Positions 33,614-43,160 of a stretch of 45,884 nucleotides of DNA are shown here, piece after piece. The stretch is from an uncultured Alphaproteobacteria bacterium. GTDB lineage: Bacteria > Pseudomonadota > Alphaproteobacteria > HIMB59. The stretch lies in contig CACJQJ010000004.1 of the NCBI GenBank assembly GCA_902595525.1, positions 1 to 45,884 of the forward strand. The letters run 5' to 3'. Position numbers and translations under genes: made by a program. Every line of letters starts with the position of its first letter. Within the stretch, counting starts at the first letter, position 1. The notes beneath the pieces are model-generated. The model had not been told where the DNA came from. It saw only the letters and a program-made list of their open reading frames with translations, and ran no database searches.

Positions 33614-34690
33614 TTAATTTAGAACTCTTTTTAAAAGATTAATCCAATTTAAATGTGAAATTTTAATCATTAAGTTTTCATTAAAACCCTGTGAAATTAA
33701 TAGATCGATTAATTTGTGCATACCTAGAACACTATTTAGATCTTTTGGCATCATTGCACCGTCAAAATCTGAGCCAAATCCAACTTTATCATCTCCCAAA
33801 TAGTCAATGAGGTACTTAAAATGATCTACTATTATTTGTAAATCTGTATCAGAGACCATTTTTCCATCTTTTCTTAAAAAAGCTGGGGCAAAGTTAACTC
33901 CAACCATCCCTTTAGTTTCTTTGATTGCATCTAATTGCTTATTTGTAAGGTTTCTAGAGTGTGGGCAAATCTGATGAGCATTGCTATGCGTGGCTACTAG
34001 GGGCGAATTTGAATATTTTGCTATATCCCAAAAACCTTTTTCATTTAAATGAGAAGTGTCAATTAACATATTTAGTGAATTACAATTTTTTATAAGTTCT
34101 ATTCCTATTTCTGTTAAACCATCTCCAATATCTGGTGAAGTTGGAAAAGCAAAGGGAACGCCCTCTGCAAAAATAGTAGGTCTTGACCAAACTGGCCCAA
34201 TTGATCTAAGACCAGCTCGAAATAAAGTATCGAGATTGTAAAAATTTTTATCTATACATTCAGCACCCTCTATATGCATTACTACAGATAATTGATCTTC
34301 ATATTTAAATGAGTTTTCCAAATCCTTGCCAGATAAACAAATCTTAACTTTATTTTTTGAGTTTCTTTCAATTTTTGAAAGGATAGATAATTGATTTAAT
34401 ACAACTGGTAATGCATCGTTAACATCTACAGGTCTTGGAAGTGGTAATGAATATTCATCTTTCTCCATATCTTTATAGTTGACCAACTTATCAGAGTCAG
34501 AGATATCTTGTTCTGGGGTAGGAACATATATGGCACATAAGCCTCCCTTAAAATTAGCTTGGTTCATTCGAGGAAGATCTAAATGTCCTTCATTATCTCC
34601 ATCGATAAAATCACGATACGAGTTAGGATTTTTCTTTAAAAATAATCTAAATAATACATCATTGTGACCATCAAAAATTTTATAATCCAT
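33614..34690 (-). CDS. Membrane dipeptidase family (peptidase M19) enzyme
   Basis: 358 aa zinc hydrolase of the renal dipeptidase type. FDGHNDVLFRLF (first metal site HxD), VVMHIEGAECID (bridging Glu), SLNMLIDTSHLNEKGF, SPLVATHSNAHQICPHSRNLTN (metal His) and DKVGFGSDFDGAMMP are present in the right order. Probable cleavage of dipeptides; bacterial members show broad or D-amino-acid specificity. No signal peptide, so it is cytoplasmic. Confidence 0.93.
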   Translation of the reverse strand: MDYKIFDGHNDVLFRLFLKKNPNSYRDFIDGDNEGHLDLPRMNQANFKGGLCAIYVPTPEQDISDSDKLVNYKDMEKDEYSLPLPRPVDVNDALPVVLNQLSILSKIERNSKNKVKICLSGKDLENSFKYEDQLSVVMHIEGAECIDKNFYNLDTLFRAGLRSIGPVWSRPTIFAEGVPFAFPTSPDIGDGLTEIGIELIKNCNSLNMLIDTSHLNEKGFWDIAKYSNSPLVATHSNAHQICPHSRNLTNKQLDAIKETKGMVGVNFAPAFLRKDGKMVSDTDLQIIVDHFKYLIDYLGDDKVGFGSDFDGAMMPKDLNSVLGMHKLIDLLISQGFNENLMIKISHLNWINLLKRVLN

Positions 34691-34850
34691 ATTATAAATT
34701 TATCATTTTTTTTGTTATTTAGACTATATACAAATTAAAAATATTTCATGAATTTATTTGAAGTCTCATAAATAGACATCTGCTTTCTAAATTAAGCAAA
34801 TGTAAAATCTCTTTTTGAAACTATATATATGTATGAAAGGAAATTAAAAT

Positions 34851-35030
34851 ATGAATAAAATTTTTGGATTTACAGAACGATCTTTAAGTTTCTGGTTATC
34901 TTTTTTTAGTAAAAAAGAGGATAGTATTATAAATTTTTGTAAGGTTGAATACGGCTCTGATTGGCAATGGGCATACTCTGAGTATCAAAAAAATCAGTCA
35001 TTTCCAAATAGCGTGAAAGAGGCTGCATAA
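34851..35030 (+). CDS. Small protein, 59 aa, unrecognised (first of a micro-gene pair)
   Basis: ATG at 34851 with a good ribosome-binding site (AAAGGAAA, 34836-34843) opens a 59-aa frame: MNKIFGFTERSLSFWLSFFSKKEDS, then FCKVEYGSDWQWAYSEYQKNQSF, rich in Trp and Tyr. It ends TAATG with the start of the next small gene, which strongly suggests translation. The upstream 160 bp are AT-rich with a TATATA candidate -10 near 34823. No family recognised. Confidence 0.6.
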   Translation: MNKIFGFTERSLSFWLSFFSKKEDSIINFCKVEYGSDWQWAYSEYQKNQSFPNSVKEAA

Positions 35031-35194
35031 TGGACAATCTATTTAAATCTATAAGAAACATGATTATTAACGAAAAAACTAACCAAAAATCAAAGTCTAA
35101 CAAAGAAGAAGCATATTTATCTCAAGCAATCGACATGATTGATCTTGAAAGAAGACAAAAAGAGTTAGATAGAAGATTTATTAGAAAATTTTAA
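35030..35194 (+). CDS. Small protein, 54 aa, DUF3563-like
   Basis: Begins with ATG overlapping the previous stop (TAATG). The C-terminal AYLSQAIDMIDLERRQKELDRRFIRKF resembles the DUF3563 pattern of a short basic helix ('YL..A.D..DLERR...'). A strong terminator follows immediately. DUF3563 proteins have no agreed function. Confidence 0.65.
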   Translation: MDNLFKSIRNMIINEKTNQKSKSNKEEAYLSQAIDMIDLERRQKELDRRFIRKF

Positions 35195-35216
35195 AAAGCC
35201 CTATCTAGGGCTTTTT
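35193..35216. terminator. Bidirectional intrinsic terminator
   Basis: AAAAAGCCCTA pairs with TAGGGCTTTTT (35193-35203 and 35206-35216), giving a GC-rich stem with an A-run before and a T-run after on either strand. It ends the plus-strand micro-gene pair and the minus-strand aapJQMP-exporter operon. Confidence 0.88.
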
Positions 35217-35218
35217 GC

Positions 35219-35845
35219 CTAACCTAACACCCAAATTTCAATAGCTACAAATATAAAAAGTCCAGCAAATATTAAATTGACAATATTTTTAGGTCTATTG
35301 AAATAATTTGAAAACTTTTTAATACCAAAAAAGTGGCCGATAATTGAATAATTCATTGCTGAAATAAAAAAACTACCTGTAGCAAAAATTAAAGCGATAC
35401 TAAAATTTAAGTTTTCACTAAATTGTAGAGTTGCTAGAGCAGACCAAAATGCAAAAGCTTTGGGATTGGTATAAGCAACAATTATTGCTTTTTTCATACT
35501 ATTTAAAAAATTTCTTTCATTAGATTGTTTTATAAGTTGATTTTCAGAGCTAAAGTATTGGCTTCCAATTTGATAGGCTAAATAAATCATATAAAGACTA
35601 GCTAAGACCTTTAAAACAACAAAACCCCACCCCATTAAATTTGAAATTAGAAAAGAAATACCTGTTGTAGCAAGTAAGCACCAAGTAAAAGAACCAATAG
35701 CAGTGCCAACTGCAGCACCCCAAATTTGTTTTTTCTGTCCACTAATGCCAACAGATGCCACAAAAAACGTGTTAGGTCCCGGCAAAAATACAGCAAAATA
35801 AAATATTATCCACCCAGATAATAAAGCCATTACAACTTCATTCAT
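35219..35845 (-). CDS. LysE/RhtB family amino acid exporter
   Basis: 208 aa, six membrane helices. WIIFYFAVFLPGPNTFFVASVGISGQKKQIWGAAVGTAIG is the RhtB/LysE N-terminal signature, and ANPKAFAFWSAL-like YTNPKAFAFWSAL is the second motif. It probably exports neutral amino acids such as homoserine or threonine. It lies 11 bp after aapP, so an exporter is co-transcribed with an amino-acid importer. Confidence 0.9.
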   Translation of the reverse strand: MNEVVMALLSGWIIFYFAVFLPGPNTFFVASVGISGQKKQIWGAAVGTAIGSFTWCLLATTGISFLISNLMGWGFVVLKVLASLYMIYLAYQIGSQYFSSENQLIKQSNERNFLNSMKKAIIVAYTNPKAFAFWSALATLQFSENLNFSIALIFATGSFFISAMNYSIIGHFFGIKKFSNYFNRPKNIVNLIFAGLFIFVAIEIWVLG

Positions 35846-35856
35846 CTTTAACTACT

Positions 35857-36594
35857 TTAATGATTAAGAATTTGACTTAAGAAAAGTTTGGTTCGATCAC
35901 TTTTAGGATTATTAAAGAATTCATCTGGGGTTGCTTGTTCAACTATTCTTCCCTCGTCCATAAATATCATTTGATCAGCTACAGTTTTTGCAAATCCCAT
36001 CTCATGTGTAACAACTAACATGGTCATTCCCTCTTCCGCTAATTGAATCATAACATCTAAAACCTCTTTGATCATTTCTGGATCAAGAGCTGATGTTGGT
36101 TCATCAAACAACATAATGTCAGGGTTCATAGCTAATGATCTAGCAATAGCAACACGTTGCTGTTGACCACCAGATAACTGCCCAGGAAATTTATGTGCTT
36201 GTTCAGGAATTTTGACTTTTTCTAAGTAATTCATAGCAATTTCTTCAGCCTCTTTTTTTGGCATTTTTTTCACCCAAATTGGAGCTAATGAAATATTGTC
36301 AATTACAGACAGATGAGGAAATAGATTGAACTGTTGAAAAACCATACCCACATTTTTTCTAATAATATCAATGTTTTTTAAATCGTTAGTTAACTCAGTA
36401 CCATGGACTAGAATGTGCCCTTTTTGATGAGCTTCTAATCTGTTTATACATCTAATCATTGTAGATTTACCAGATCCACTTGGCCCACAAACGACAATTT
36501 TTTGGCCTTTAGTAACAGTTAAATCAATATCTTTTAGTACATGAAAATCATCAAACCACTTATTGACTTTTTCTAATTGAATAACTTGTTCCAT
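35857..36594 (-). CDS. aapP: General L-amino acid ABC transporter ATP-binding protein AapP
   Basis: 245 aa ATPase of the polar-amino-acid group: Walker [11 protein letters not shown]-loop [13 protein letters not shown], signature [16 protein letters not shown], Walker [15 protein letters not shown] and H-loop VVTHEMGFA. It works with AapQ, AapM and AapJ encoded just upstream. Confidence 0.95.
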   Translation of the reverse strand: MEQVIQLEKVNKWFDDFHVLKDIDLTVTKGQKIVVCGPSGSGKSTMIRCINRLEAHQKGHILVHGTELTNDLKNIDIIRKNVGMVFQQFNLFPHLSVIDNISLAPIWVKKMPKKEAEEIAMNYLEKVKIPEQAHKFPGQLSGGQQQRVAIARSLAMNPDIMLFDEPTSALDPEMIKEVLDVMIQLAEEGMTMLVVTHEMGFAKTVADQMIFMDEGRIVEQATPDEFFNNPKSDRTKLFLSQILNH

Positions 36595-36599
36595 TTTTA

Positions 36600-37709
36600 T
36601 TAGCTATTGTCCGTCTTTAATTTCTTTTCTAAATATAAACTATAGCGAGACATACCAAAGCAAAATATGAAGAATACAAGTGAAATGAAAACATAAACTT
36701 CATAATATAGTTTTGTCCAAGTCATATCTGCTAGTGCAGCTCTACCTATGCCTAATAAATCGAATAAACCAATAATTAATACTAATGAGGTATCTTTAAA
36801 TAATCCAATACAAGTATTAACTATGGGAGGGATGGCTATTTTTAAAGCTTGTGGCAAAATTATCTTACGTGTTGTCTGCCAATACGTTAAACCCAATGCT
36901 TCTGCAGCCTCAATATGGCCTTTTGGGATAGCTTGCAAACCTCCTCTTATAGCTTCAGCCATATATGCAGATTGAAACAAGGTTACTGCAACTAATGCTC
37001 TTAAAAGGTTATCTGGATTAACACCGTCTGGCAAAAAAAGAGGTAGCATAACATTTGCTGTAAAGAGCAATGTAATGAGTGGAACACCACGAATAAATTC
37101 TATGAATACAACACACAATGATTTGATTATTGGCATTTTTGATCTTCTACCTAGAGCAAGGAGAATGCTCAGTGGAAAGGCAAGACCTATTCCGGTCACT
37201 CCTAAAAAGAGTGTAACTAGCAAACCTCCCCATTTATTGGTTCCAACGGTGCTTAAACCTGGACCACCATATAGTAAGAAGTATGCTATAAAAGGAAAAA
37301 TAAAAGTGAAATAAATGAATAACTTTCTAAATGGTAATTTATCAAAAAGAATACCAATGATGGCAAAAGGAAGAAGAGCATATGTTAAATTAACTCTCCA
37401 TGTTTCTTCAACTGGATATAATCCATACATAAATTGATCCCACCTTGCGTAAATGATAGCCCAGCAAGCACCGTACTCCCTTGGAACTATATTTTTAGAA
37501 CAAAGAGTTCTATCAGTAATTATTTCTCCTTGAAAATTAGTCCTAAAATCTGCACTAAAAATTGACCAATTTAAAAAAAATGATCCTATTTCATATACAA
37601 ATATAATAGCAATAATTGTCATGATTGTGTTTACCCATGAGGAAAACAGGTTTTTTACCGCCCAATTGAAGTATTTATTTCTAGAAAAATTTTGAGTAAC
37701 TATACTCAT
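36600..37709 (-). CDS. aapM: General L-amino acid ABC transporter permease AapM
   Basis: 369 aa. N-terminal membrane helix, a periplasmic stretch with [45 protein letters not shown], then the transmembrane permease domain with [29 protein letters not shown], the EAA loop that contacts AapP. Coupled to aapQ by ATGA. Confidence 0.94.
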   Translation of the reverse strand: MSIVTQNFSRNKYFNWAVKNLFSSWVNTIMTIIAIIFVYEIGSFFLNWSIFSADFRTNFQGEIITDRTLCSKNIVPREYGACWAIIYARWDQFMYGLYPVEETWRVNLTYALLPFAIIGILFDKLPFRKLFIYFTFIFPFIAYFLLYGGPGLSTVGTNKWGGLLVTLFLGVTGIGLAFPLSILLALGRRSKMPIIKSLCVVFIEFIRGVPLITLLFTANVMLPLFLPDGVNPDNLLRALVAVTLFQSAYMAEAIRGGLQAIPKGHIEAAEALGLTYWQTTRKIILPQALKIAIPPIVNTCIGLFKDTSLVLIIGLFDLLGIGRAALADMTWTKLYYEVYVFISLVFFIFCFGMSRYSLYLEKKLKTDNS

Positions 37710-38875
37710 GCGTTACCCTTGAATTGAACTGACTTATTATAGAGATTCATAAATAAAGAAATAGTTAGACTAATAGAAAGATAAGTTAACATCACTATAA
37801 GCATAATCTCAATTGCTCTACCAGTTTGATTAAGAGATATACCACCAAAACCATGAACTAAATCTGCATAACCTATAGCAATACCAAGTGATGAGTTTTT
37901 GGTTAAGTTAAGATATTGAGATGTTAAAGGAGGGATTATGACTCTTAAGGCTTGTGGGATAATGATTAATCGCATTACAAAACTACTCTTCAAACCTAAT
38001 GCTTGTGATGCCTCTCTTTGTCCTTTTGAAACAGAGATGATTCCAGATCTTACTGTTTCAGATATAAAGGCTGCAGTGTATATTGATAAACCAAAAAGCA
38101 TGCCAAGGAATTCAGGTCGTATAACCATACCGCCTTTAAAATTAAAACCCTTAAGAACAGGAGAGTCAAACTCTAAAGGCATACCCAAAACATAGAAAAG
38201 TAAAATTGGGGTAAAAATTATTATAGCACTATTTATATAAAAAATAGGATACTGTTTACCTGTTTGTTCTTGTTTTTTCTTTAAAAACCGTTTTAGTAAA
38301 ATTGAAAAAATTATTGCAAAAATAAAACTCCATAGAACTATAGAAAATCCTTCTTTAAAAATAGGAGATGGAGAAAATAATCCTCTATTAGTTAAATAAA
38401 AGGTATCAAATATTACAAATGCTTGTTTAATTTTTGGAAGATTTAGTAAGATGCTATAATACAAAATTATTTGAAGAAGAACTGGAACATTTCTTGTAAA
38501 TTCTACATATACATATGCTATGTTTCTAAACAACCAGTTGCTCGAAAGTCTAATTATACCAACTAAAAATCCTAAAATAGTTGCAAGTATGCACCCACAT
38601 ATTGCGATCATAAGCGTATTTAACAACCCTACAAAATAAGCTCTAAGATGTGTGTCTTCACTTGAAAATGGTATTAGTCTTATACTGATGTCATATCCAG
38701 CAGAGATATTTAAAAAATCAAAACCTGAGCTAATGCCTCGTTTTTCTAGGTTATATGCTGTTTGTTGAGCAATAAGATAAATAAATACAGCGAATAATCC
38801 TATAACTATTGTCTGTATGAGTAATGCTCTGGATTTTTCATCAAAAATTATTTTTCTTATGAAATTTGTCTGCAT
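37706..38875 (-). CDS. aapQ: General L-amino acid ABC transporter permease AapQ
   Basis: 389 aa. LLIQTIVIGLFAVFIYLIAQQTAYNLEKRGISSGFDFL at the N-terminus, then the permease core with EASQALGLKSSFVMRLIIIPQALRVIIPPLTSQYLNLTKNSSLGIAIGYADLVH. It forms the heterodimeric membrane channel with AapM. A strong hairpin sits between it and aapJ. Confidence 0.95.
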   Translation of the reverse strand: MQTNFIRKIIFDEKSRALLIQTIVIGLFAVFIYLIAQQTAYNLEKRGISSGFDFLNISAGYDISIRLIPFSSEDTHLRAYFVGLLNTLMIAICGCILATILGFLVGIIRLSSNWLFRNIAYVYVEFTRNVPVLLQIILYYSILLNLPKIKQAFVIFDTFYLTNRGLFSPSPIFKEGFSIVLWSFIFAIIFSILLKRFLKKKQEQTGKQYPIFYINSAIIIFTPILLFYVLGMPLEFDSPVLKGFNFKGGMVIRPEFLGMLFGLSIYTAAFISETVRSGIISVSKGQREASQALGLKSSFVMRLIIIPQALRVIIPPLTSQYLNLTKNSSLGIAIGYADLVHGFGGISLNQTGRAIEIMLIVMLTYLSISLTISLFMNLYNKSVQFKGNA

Positions 38876-38903
38876 TACAAAAAAGAATTCTTTCTAAAGT
38901 AGA

Positions 38904-38928
38904 GGGTATGGGCTATTAGCCCATACCC
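38904..38928. repeat. Perfect 10-bp-stem hairpin between aapJ and aapQ
   Basis: GGGTATGGGC (38904-38913) and GCCCATACCC (38919-38928) with loop TATTA. On the minus strand, in the direction of the operon, no T-run follows, so it probably protects the 3' end of aapJ mRNA and dampens aapQMP, the usual way to make excess binding protein. On the plus strand seven T's follow, so it would end antisense transcription. Confidence 0.75.
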
Positions 38929-38936
38929 AAGTTTTT

Positions 38937-39962
38937 TTATCTAAATGGAGGTGCGTATAATATACCACCATCTTTGTATAGCGCGTTTAAGCCTCTTTGA
39001 ATGTTAATTGGTGTATTTGGACCAATATGTTTTTCAAAGCTCTCTGAGTAGTTACCAACTTGTGTAAGTATGTTGGCAGCCCAATCATCAGAAAGACCAA
39101 GCATTGCGCCATAACCAGCATCAACACCCAGCAGTCTAAGAACTTCAGGATTTTTTGAACCCTTCATTTCTTCAACGTTACCAGAGTTAATTCCAAGCTC
39201 TTCACCAATGATCATAGCGTTGAGAGACCATCTCACGATGTCTGCCCACTCACTATCACCGTGACGAACTGCAGGGCCTAAAGGCTCTTTTGAAATAATT
39301 TCTGGAAGAACAACGTGTGCTGATGGGTCTGGATAACCAGCTCTACTTGCGTATAAACCTGATGCATCTGTTGTATAGATATCACATCTACCAGCTAAAT
39401 AAGCTGCATCTGCTTCAGAGTTTGTTTCAACTGGAACTGACTCATAGCTCATACCATTTGCTTTGAAGAAATCAGCAAGGTTCATTTCAGTTGTTGTACC
39501 AACTTGGATACAAACTGAAGCACCATCTAAATCCATAGCACTTGATACACCAAGACTTTTGTTAACCATGAAGCCTTGACCGTCATAATAATTTACGCCA
39601 ACAAATTCTAAACCAAGATCAACGTCTCTTGATAATGTCCAAGTTGTATTTCTTGAAAGCATATCAATTTCACCTGACTGAAGAACAGTAAAACGTACTT
39701 TTGATGTTGTTGGGACGTATTCAACTTTTGAAGCATCACCTAATACAGCAGCTGCAACAGCTCTACAAACGTCCACGTCAATGCCTTCCCAAACACCAGC
39801 ATCGTTAGGAGCGCCAAAGCCCGCAAGACCTGTGTTTGATCCACACATTAACTTTCCTCTTTCTTTAACTAAATCTAGTGTGCTTCCATGGCTACCAGCG
39901 ATAGCTGTTGAAACACCTAAAGTTAAAACAAGAGATATAAACAATGATTTAATTTTTGTCAT
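38937..39962 (-). CDS. aapJ: General L-amino acid ABC transporter substrate-binding protein AapJ
   Basis: 341 aa with signal peptide MTKIKSLFISLVLTLGVSTAIA cut before GSHG. The mature part starts LDLVKERGKLMCGSNTGLAGFGAPNDAGVWEGIDVDVCRAVAAAVLGD, contains VRFTVLQSGEIDMLSRNTTWTLSRD and DIYTTDASGLYASRAGYP, all typical AapJ. First gene of aapJQMP; an ideal AAGGAGG ribosome site points to very high expression. It takes up a wide range of L-amino acids. Confidence 0.96.
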   Translation of the reverse strand: MTKIKSLFISLVLTLGVSTAIAGSHGSTLDLVKERGKLMCGSNTGLAGFGAPNDAGVWEGIDVDVCRAVAAAVLGDASKVEYVPTTSKVRFTVLQSGEIDMLSRNTTWTLSRDVDLGLEFVGVNYYDGQGFMVNKSLGVSSAMDLDGASVCIQVGTTTEMNLADFFKANGMSYESVPVETNSEADAAYLAGRCDIYTTDASGLYASRAGYPDPSAHVVLPEIISKEPLGPAVRHGDSEWADIVRWSLNAMIIGEELGINSGNVEEMKGSKNPEVLRLLGVDAGYGAMLGLSDDWAANILTQVGNYSESFEKHIGPNTPINIQRGLNALYKDGGILYAPPFR

Positions 39963-39967
39963 CGTTT

Positions 39968-39974
39968 CCTCCTT
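39968..39974 (-). promoter_or_regulatory. aapJ: Strong ribosome-binding site of aapJ
   Basis: The minus strand reads AAGGAGG five bases before the aapJ ATG, a full anti-Shine-Dalgarno match. Most genes in this window have weak or no such site, so aapJ stands out as highly translated. Confidence 0.85.
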
Positions 39975-40086
39975 ATATATATAAGCTTCGGCAGTATAGA
40001 CTTATCTGGAGTGAAACTAAAATATAAAAATACTATATAATTCGGCTATTTTTTTCATAAATTTGTATAAAATAATAATCTTTTAC

Positions 40087-41256
40087 TTAATCTTGGTTAA
40101 ACAAGTCTCTTGTAAAGATCTTGTCTTGTACATCATTTAGTTCTATATGGCTTCTATTACAAAGAATTAAATCAGCATCTTTTTTGAATAATTCTAAATC
40201 TTGATAAACCTCTGAATTGAAAAAATGTTTTTCTTTGATTAAAGGTTCATAAACTATCATCTTAATACCTTTTGCTTTAACTCTTTTCATAATTCCTTGC
40301 ATACTTGACTCTCTTATATTGTCTGATCCCTCTTTCATAATGAGTTTATAAACACCAACTGTTTTGGGTTTTAATTTTGCAATTTCTAATCCTATGAAAT
40401 CTTTTCGCATTGAATTTGATTCTATGATTGCCTCCATAATTTTTTGAGGGACTTTATCAAAGTTCGCCAATAATTGTTTTGTATCTTTAGGTAAACAGTA
40501 TCCACCGTATCCAAATGAAGGGTTATTATAAAAATCTCCTATCCTAGGATCTAGACTTACAGCTTTTATAATTTCTTTTGTATTTAAATTTCTAGACATT
40601 GCAAAGGAGTCTAGTTCATTAAAAAATGTAACTCTCATGGCTAAGTAAGCATTGGAAAATAATTTTGATGACTCTGCTTCCATAGAGTTTGTGTAAATAG
40701 TTTGAACATCTTTATTTAGTGATGCCTCAATCAATAATTTTGCAAACTCTTTTCCTTTTTTAGAATGGGAACCGATTACAATTCTTGAAGGATAAAGACT
40801 ATCCTTTAAAGCTCTTCCCTCTCTTAAAAATTCAGGCACAAAAATAATTTCAAGATCAGGAAATTTGCTTTGCACTTTATTCACATAACCAACGGGAATT
40901 GTAGATCTAATAATTACAGTTGGATTTGATTTAGAATTTTGAATATTTATTAGTGATTTTTCTATAGAGGAAGTATTAAATCTATTTGTTTCAATATCAT
41001 AATTTGTTGGTGTAGCTATTATTGCAAAGTCAAAATTATCAATTTTATTAGGAAAGCTCTCCACTGAGTTTAAATTTAATGTTCTTGAAGATAAATATTC
41101 TGATACTTCTTTATCCTCTACGGGTGAAATACCATTTATTAAGTTATTTGATTTTGAGACATCTATATCAAAGCAGGTGACTTCGTTATGTTTCGATAAA
41201 AGTAGAGCATTTGCAGTACCCACATAACCAAGCCCTATTACTAATATTTTCAACAT
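40087..41256 (-). CDS. ugd: UDP-glucose 6-dehydrogenase family protein
   Basis: 389 aa, the short bacterial Ugd type. N-terminal Rossmann motif VIGLGYVGTANALLLSKHNEVTCFDID, ATPTNYD, RSTIPVGYVNK, EFLREGRALKDSLYPSRIVIG, and the catalytic Cys in SFGYGGYCLPKDTKQLL. It makes UDP-glucuronate for surface polysaccharides; the O-antigen-ligase-like gene at the right edge fits. A different UDP-sugar substrate cannot be excluded. Confidence 0.92.
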   Translation of the reverse strand: MLKILVIGLGYVGTANALLLSKHNEVTCFDIDVSKSNNLINGISPVEDKEVSEYLSSRTLNLNSVESFPNKIDNFDFAIIATPTNYDIETNRFNTSSIEKSLINIQNSKSNPTVIIRSTIPVGYVNKVQSKFPDLEIIFVPEFLREGRALKDSLYPSRIVIGSHSKKGKEFAKLLIEASLNKDVQTIYTNSMEAESSKLFSNAYLAMRVTFFNELDSFAMSRNLNTKEIIKAVSLDPRIGDFYNNPSFGYGGYCLPKDTKQLLANFDKVPQKIMEAIIESNSMRKDFIGLEIAKLKPKTVGVYKLIMKEGSDNIRESSMQGIMKRVKAKGIKMIVYEPLIKEKHFFNSEVYQDLELFKKDADLILCNRSHIELNDVQDKIFTRDLFNQD

Positions 41257-41392
41257 TTTTAAACTATTATAAATTTATTATTGAACAATGACTTTTTTAT
41301 TAAATTAAATTTGTAATGCGACACATAGGCTTATAAATAATTAGGGAAATTCTTATTTTTTTATCTTAAATAGCTTAAAATTTAAAAAGATA

Positions 41393-41411
41393 TTGGTATA
41401 TTGTATACCAA
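41393..41411. promoter_or_regulatory. fhs: Inverted repeat upstream of fhs, candidate operator
   Basis: TTGGTATA-TTG-TATACCAA lies 27 bp before the fhs start, in the 181-bp divergent gap with ugd. The TTGTATACC core resembles operators of FadR/FCD-type GntR regulators. It is followed by seven T's, so it could also act as an attenuator. An AAAGGATCC ribosome site follows. Confidence 0.45.
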
Positions 41412-41437
41412 TTTTTTTGGAAAGGATCCAAATTTAG

Positions 41438-43108
41438 ATGTCAGATATAGAAATAGCAAGAGCTGCTAAAAAAATTCACATAAGAGACGTTGCTTCAAAA
41501 GTAAATATTCCTGAAGAAAATCTTATACCCTATGGGCATGATGCAGCAAAAATAAATTTTGATTTTATTGAAAAAAGTAAATCTAACCCTGATGGTAAAC
41601 TAATATTAGTAACTGCAATTAATCCAACACCTGCAGGCGAAGGTAAGACAACTACATCTGTTGGCTTAAATGATGGTCTTAATAAAATTGGAAAAAAATC
41701 AATTGTTTGTCTCAGAGAACCTAGCCTAGGTCCATGTTTTGGTATGAAGGGTGGTGCTGCTGGAGGTGGGTATGCCCAGGTAGTACCTATGGAAGAAATT
41801 AATCTTCACTTCACTGGTGACTTTCACGCAATAACAGCTGCTCACAATTTATTATCTTCGTTAATTGATAATCATATTTATTGGGGAAATGATTTACAAA
41901 TTGATCAAAGAAGAATTACATGGGGTCGAGTGGTCGATTTAGGTGACAGATCTTTAAGAAAAGTAAATGTCAATCTTGGAGGTGTTTCAAATGGATTTCC
42001 TAGAGAAGATAAGTTCGATATTACTGTGGCTAGTGAAATAATGGCTATTTTTTGTTTAGCGAATGATATTAACGATTTACAAAAAAGAATTGGTGATATT
42101 ATAATTGCATACAAAAGAGACAAATCTCCAATATACGCGCGTGATGTAAAAGCTGATGGTCCAATGACTGTTTTATTAAAAAACGCCTTGATGCCAAATT
42201 TAGTACAAACGTTAGAAAATAATCCTGCAATTATTCACGGTGGTCCTTTTGCAAACATCGCTCATGGTTGTAATACAGTAATTGCGACTAAAACAGGCTT
42301 AAAACTTGCTGATTATGTAGTAACTGAAGCTGGATTTGGGGCAGACTTAGGCGCTGAAAAATTTTTAGACATTAAATGTCGTAAAGCAGGGTTAACACCA
42401 AGTGTAGTCGTTATTGTTGCTACTGTGAGAGCCTTAAAATCACATGGTGGTGTGGAAAAAGCAGATCTCAATAATGAAAATGTAGCTGCAGTTAAAAAAG
42501 GTTTTGAAAATTTACAGCGTCATATCGAAAATATTCAATCTTTTGGACTTCAACCATTAGTGGCTATTAATAGTTTTACTCTTGATACAGAAGCTGAGGG
42601 TAAAGTTATTTCAGATGGTTGTGAAAAATTGGGGGTAAAGGCAATTCTATGTTCGCACTGGGCCAATGGCGGCGATGGTACTCTAGATTTGGCTAAAGAG
42701 GTTGTCAAAATAAGTGAGTCTAGTGATCCATCTAAATTTAAGTTTATGTATGAGGATAACATGTCTTTAGAGGAAAAAATTCGCTCTGTAGCTCAAAAAA
42801 TATATCGAGCTGATGATATTGTAATAGATAAATCTGTAAGTGATCAGCTTAAAGGTTTTGAAGAGAGTGGCTACGGAGATCTTCCAATTTGTATTGCTAA
42901 AACACAGTATAGCTTTTCAACTAACCCATCTTTAAGGGGCGCTCCACGTAATTTCACTGTCCCGGTAAGAGAAGTAAGATTGTCGGCGGGAGCCGGCTTT
43001 ATAGTAGTGGTAACTGGACAGATTATGACAATGCCTGGTTTGCCTAAAACTCCAAGTGCTAATTCTATAATGTTAGATGAAAAAGGATTAATTCAGGGAC
43101 TATTTTAA
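41438..43108 (+). CDS. fhs: Formate-tetrahydrofolate ligase
   Basis: 556 aa. It joins formate to THF with [70 protein letters not shown] N-terminal block (P-loop EGKTTT at about residue 68), [31 protein letters not shown] and the C-terminal [22 protein letters not shown] are diagnostic. It gives a formate entry into the one-carbon pool that the 5-FCL of this window also feeds. Confidence 0.97.
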   Translation: MSDIEIARAAKKIHIRDVASKVNIPEENLIPYGHDAAKINFDFIEKSKSNPDGKLILVTAINPTPAGEGKTTTSVGLNDGLNKIGKKSIVCLREPSLGPCFGMKGGAAGGGYAQVVPMEEINLHFTGDFHAITAAHNLLSSLIDNHIYWGNDLQIDQRRITWGRVVDLGDRSLRKVNVNLGGVSNGFPREDKFDITVASEIMAIFCLANDINDLQKRIGDIIIAYKRDKSPIYARDVKADGPMTVLLKNALMPNLVQTLENNPAIIHGGPFANIAHGCNTVIATKTGLKLADYVVTEAGFGADLGAEKFLDIKCRKAGLTPSVVVIVATVRALKSHGGVEKADLNNENVAAVKKGFENLQRHIENIQSFGLQPLVAINSFTLDTEAEGKVISDGCEKLGVKAILCSHWANGGDGTLDLAKEVVKISESSDPSKFKFMYEDNMSLEEKIRSVAQKIYRADDIVIDKSVSDQLKGFEESGYGDLPICIAKTQYSFSTNPSLRGAPRNFTVPVREVRLSAGAGFIVVVTGQIMTMPGLPKTPSANSIMLDEKGLIQGLF

Positions 43109-43125
43109 ATAATCAATTTAATTCT

Positions 43126-43149
43126 ATATATCTCATTTATGAGATATAT
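43126..43149. repeat. 24-bp near-perfect palindrome between fhs and apaG
   Basis: ATATATCTCAT-TT-ATGAGATATAT, 11-bp arms. No T-run follows, so it is not a standard terminator; it may be a weak mRNA 3' structure or a chance AT palindrome. Confidence 0.4.
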
Positions 43150-43160
43150 TAATTTATATT

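Noticed and set aside
37075..37314. Plus-strand open frames inside aapM and aapQ
   Set aside because: Shadows of the permease genes without own motifs.
41257..41437. Riboswitch before fhs
   Set aside because: Beyond the palindrome I see no multi-helix conserved layout; the leader is AT-rich and short.
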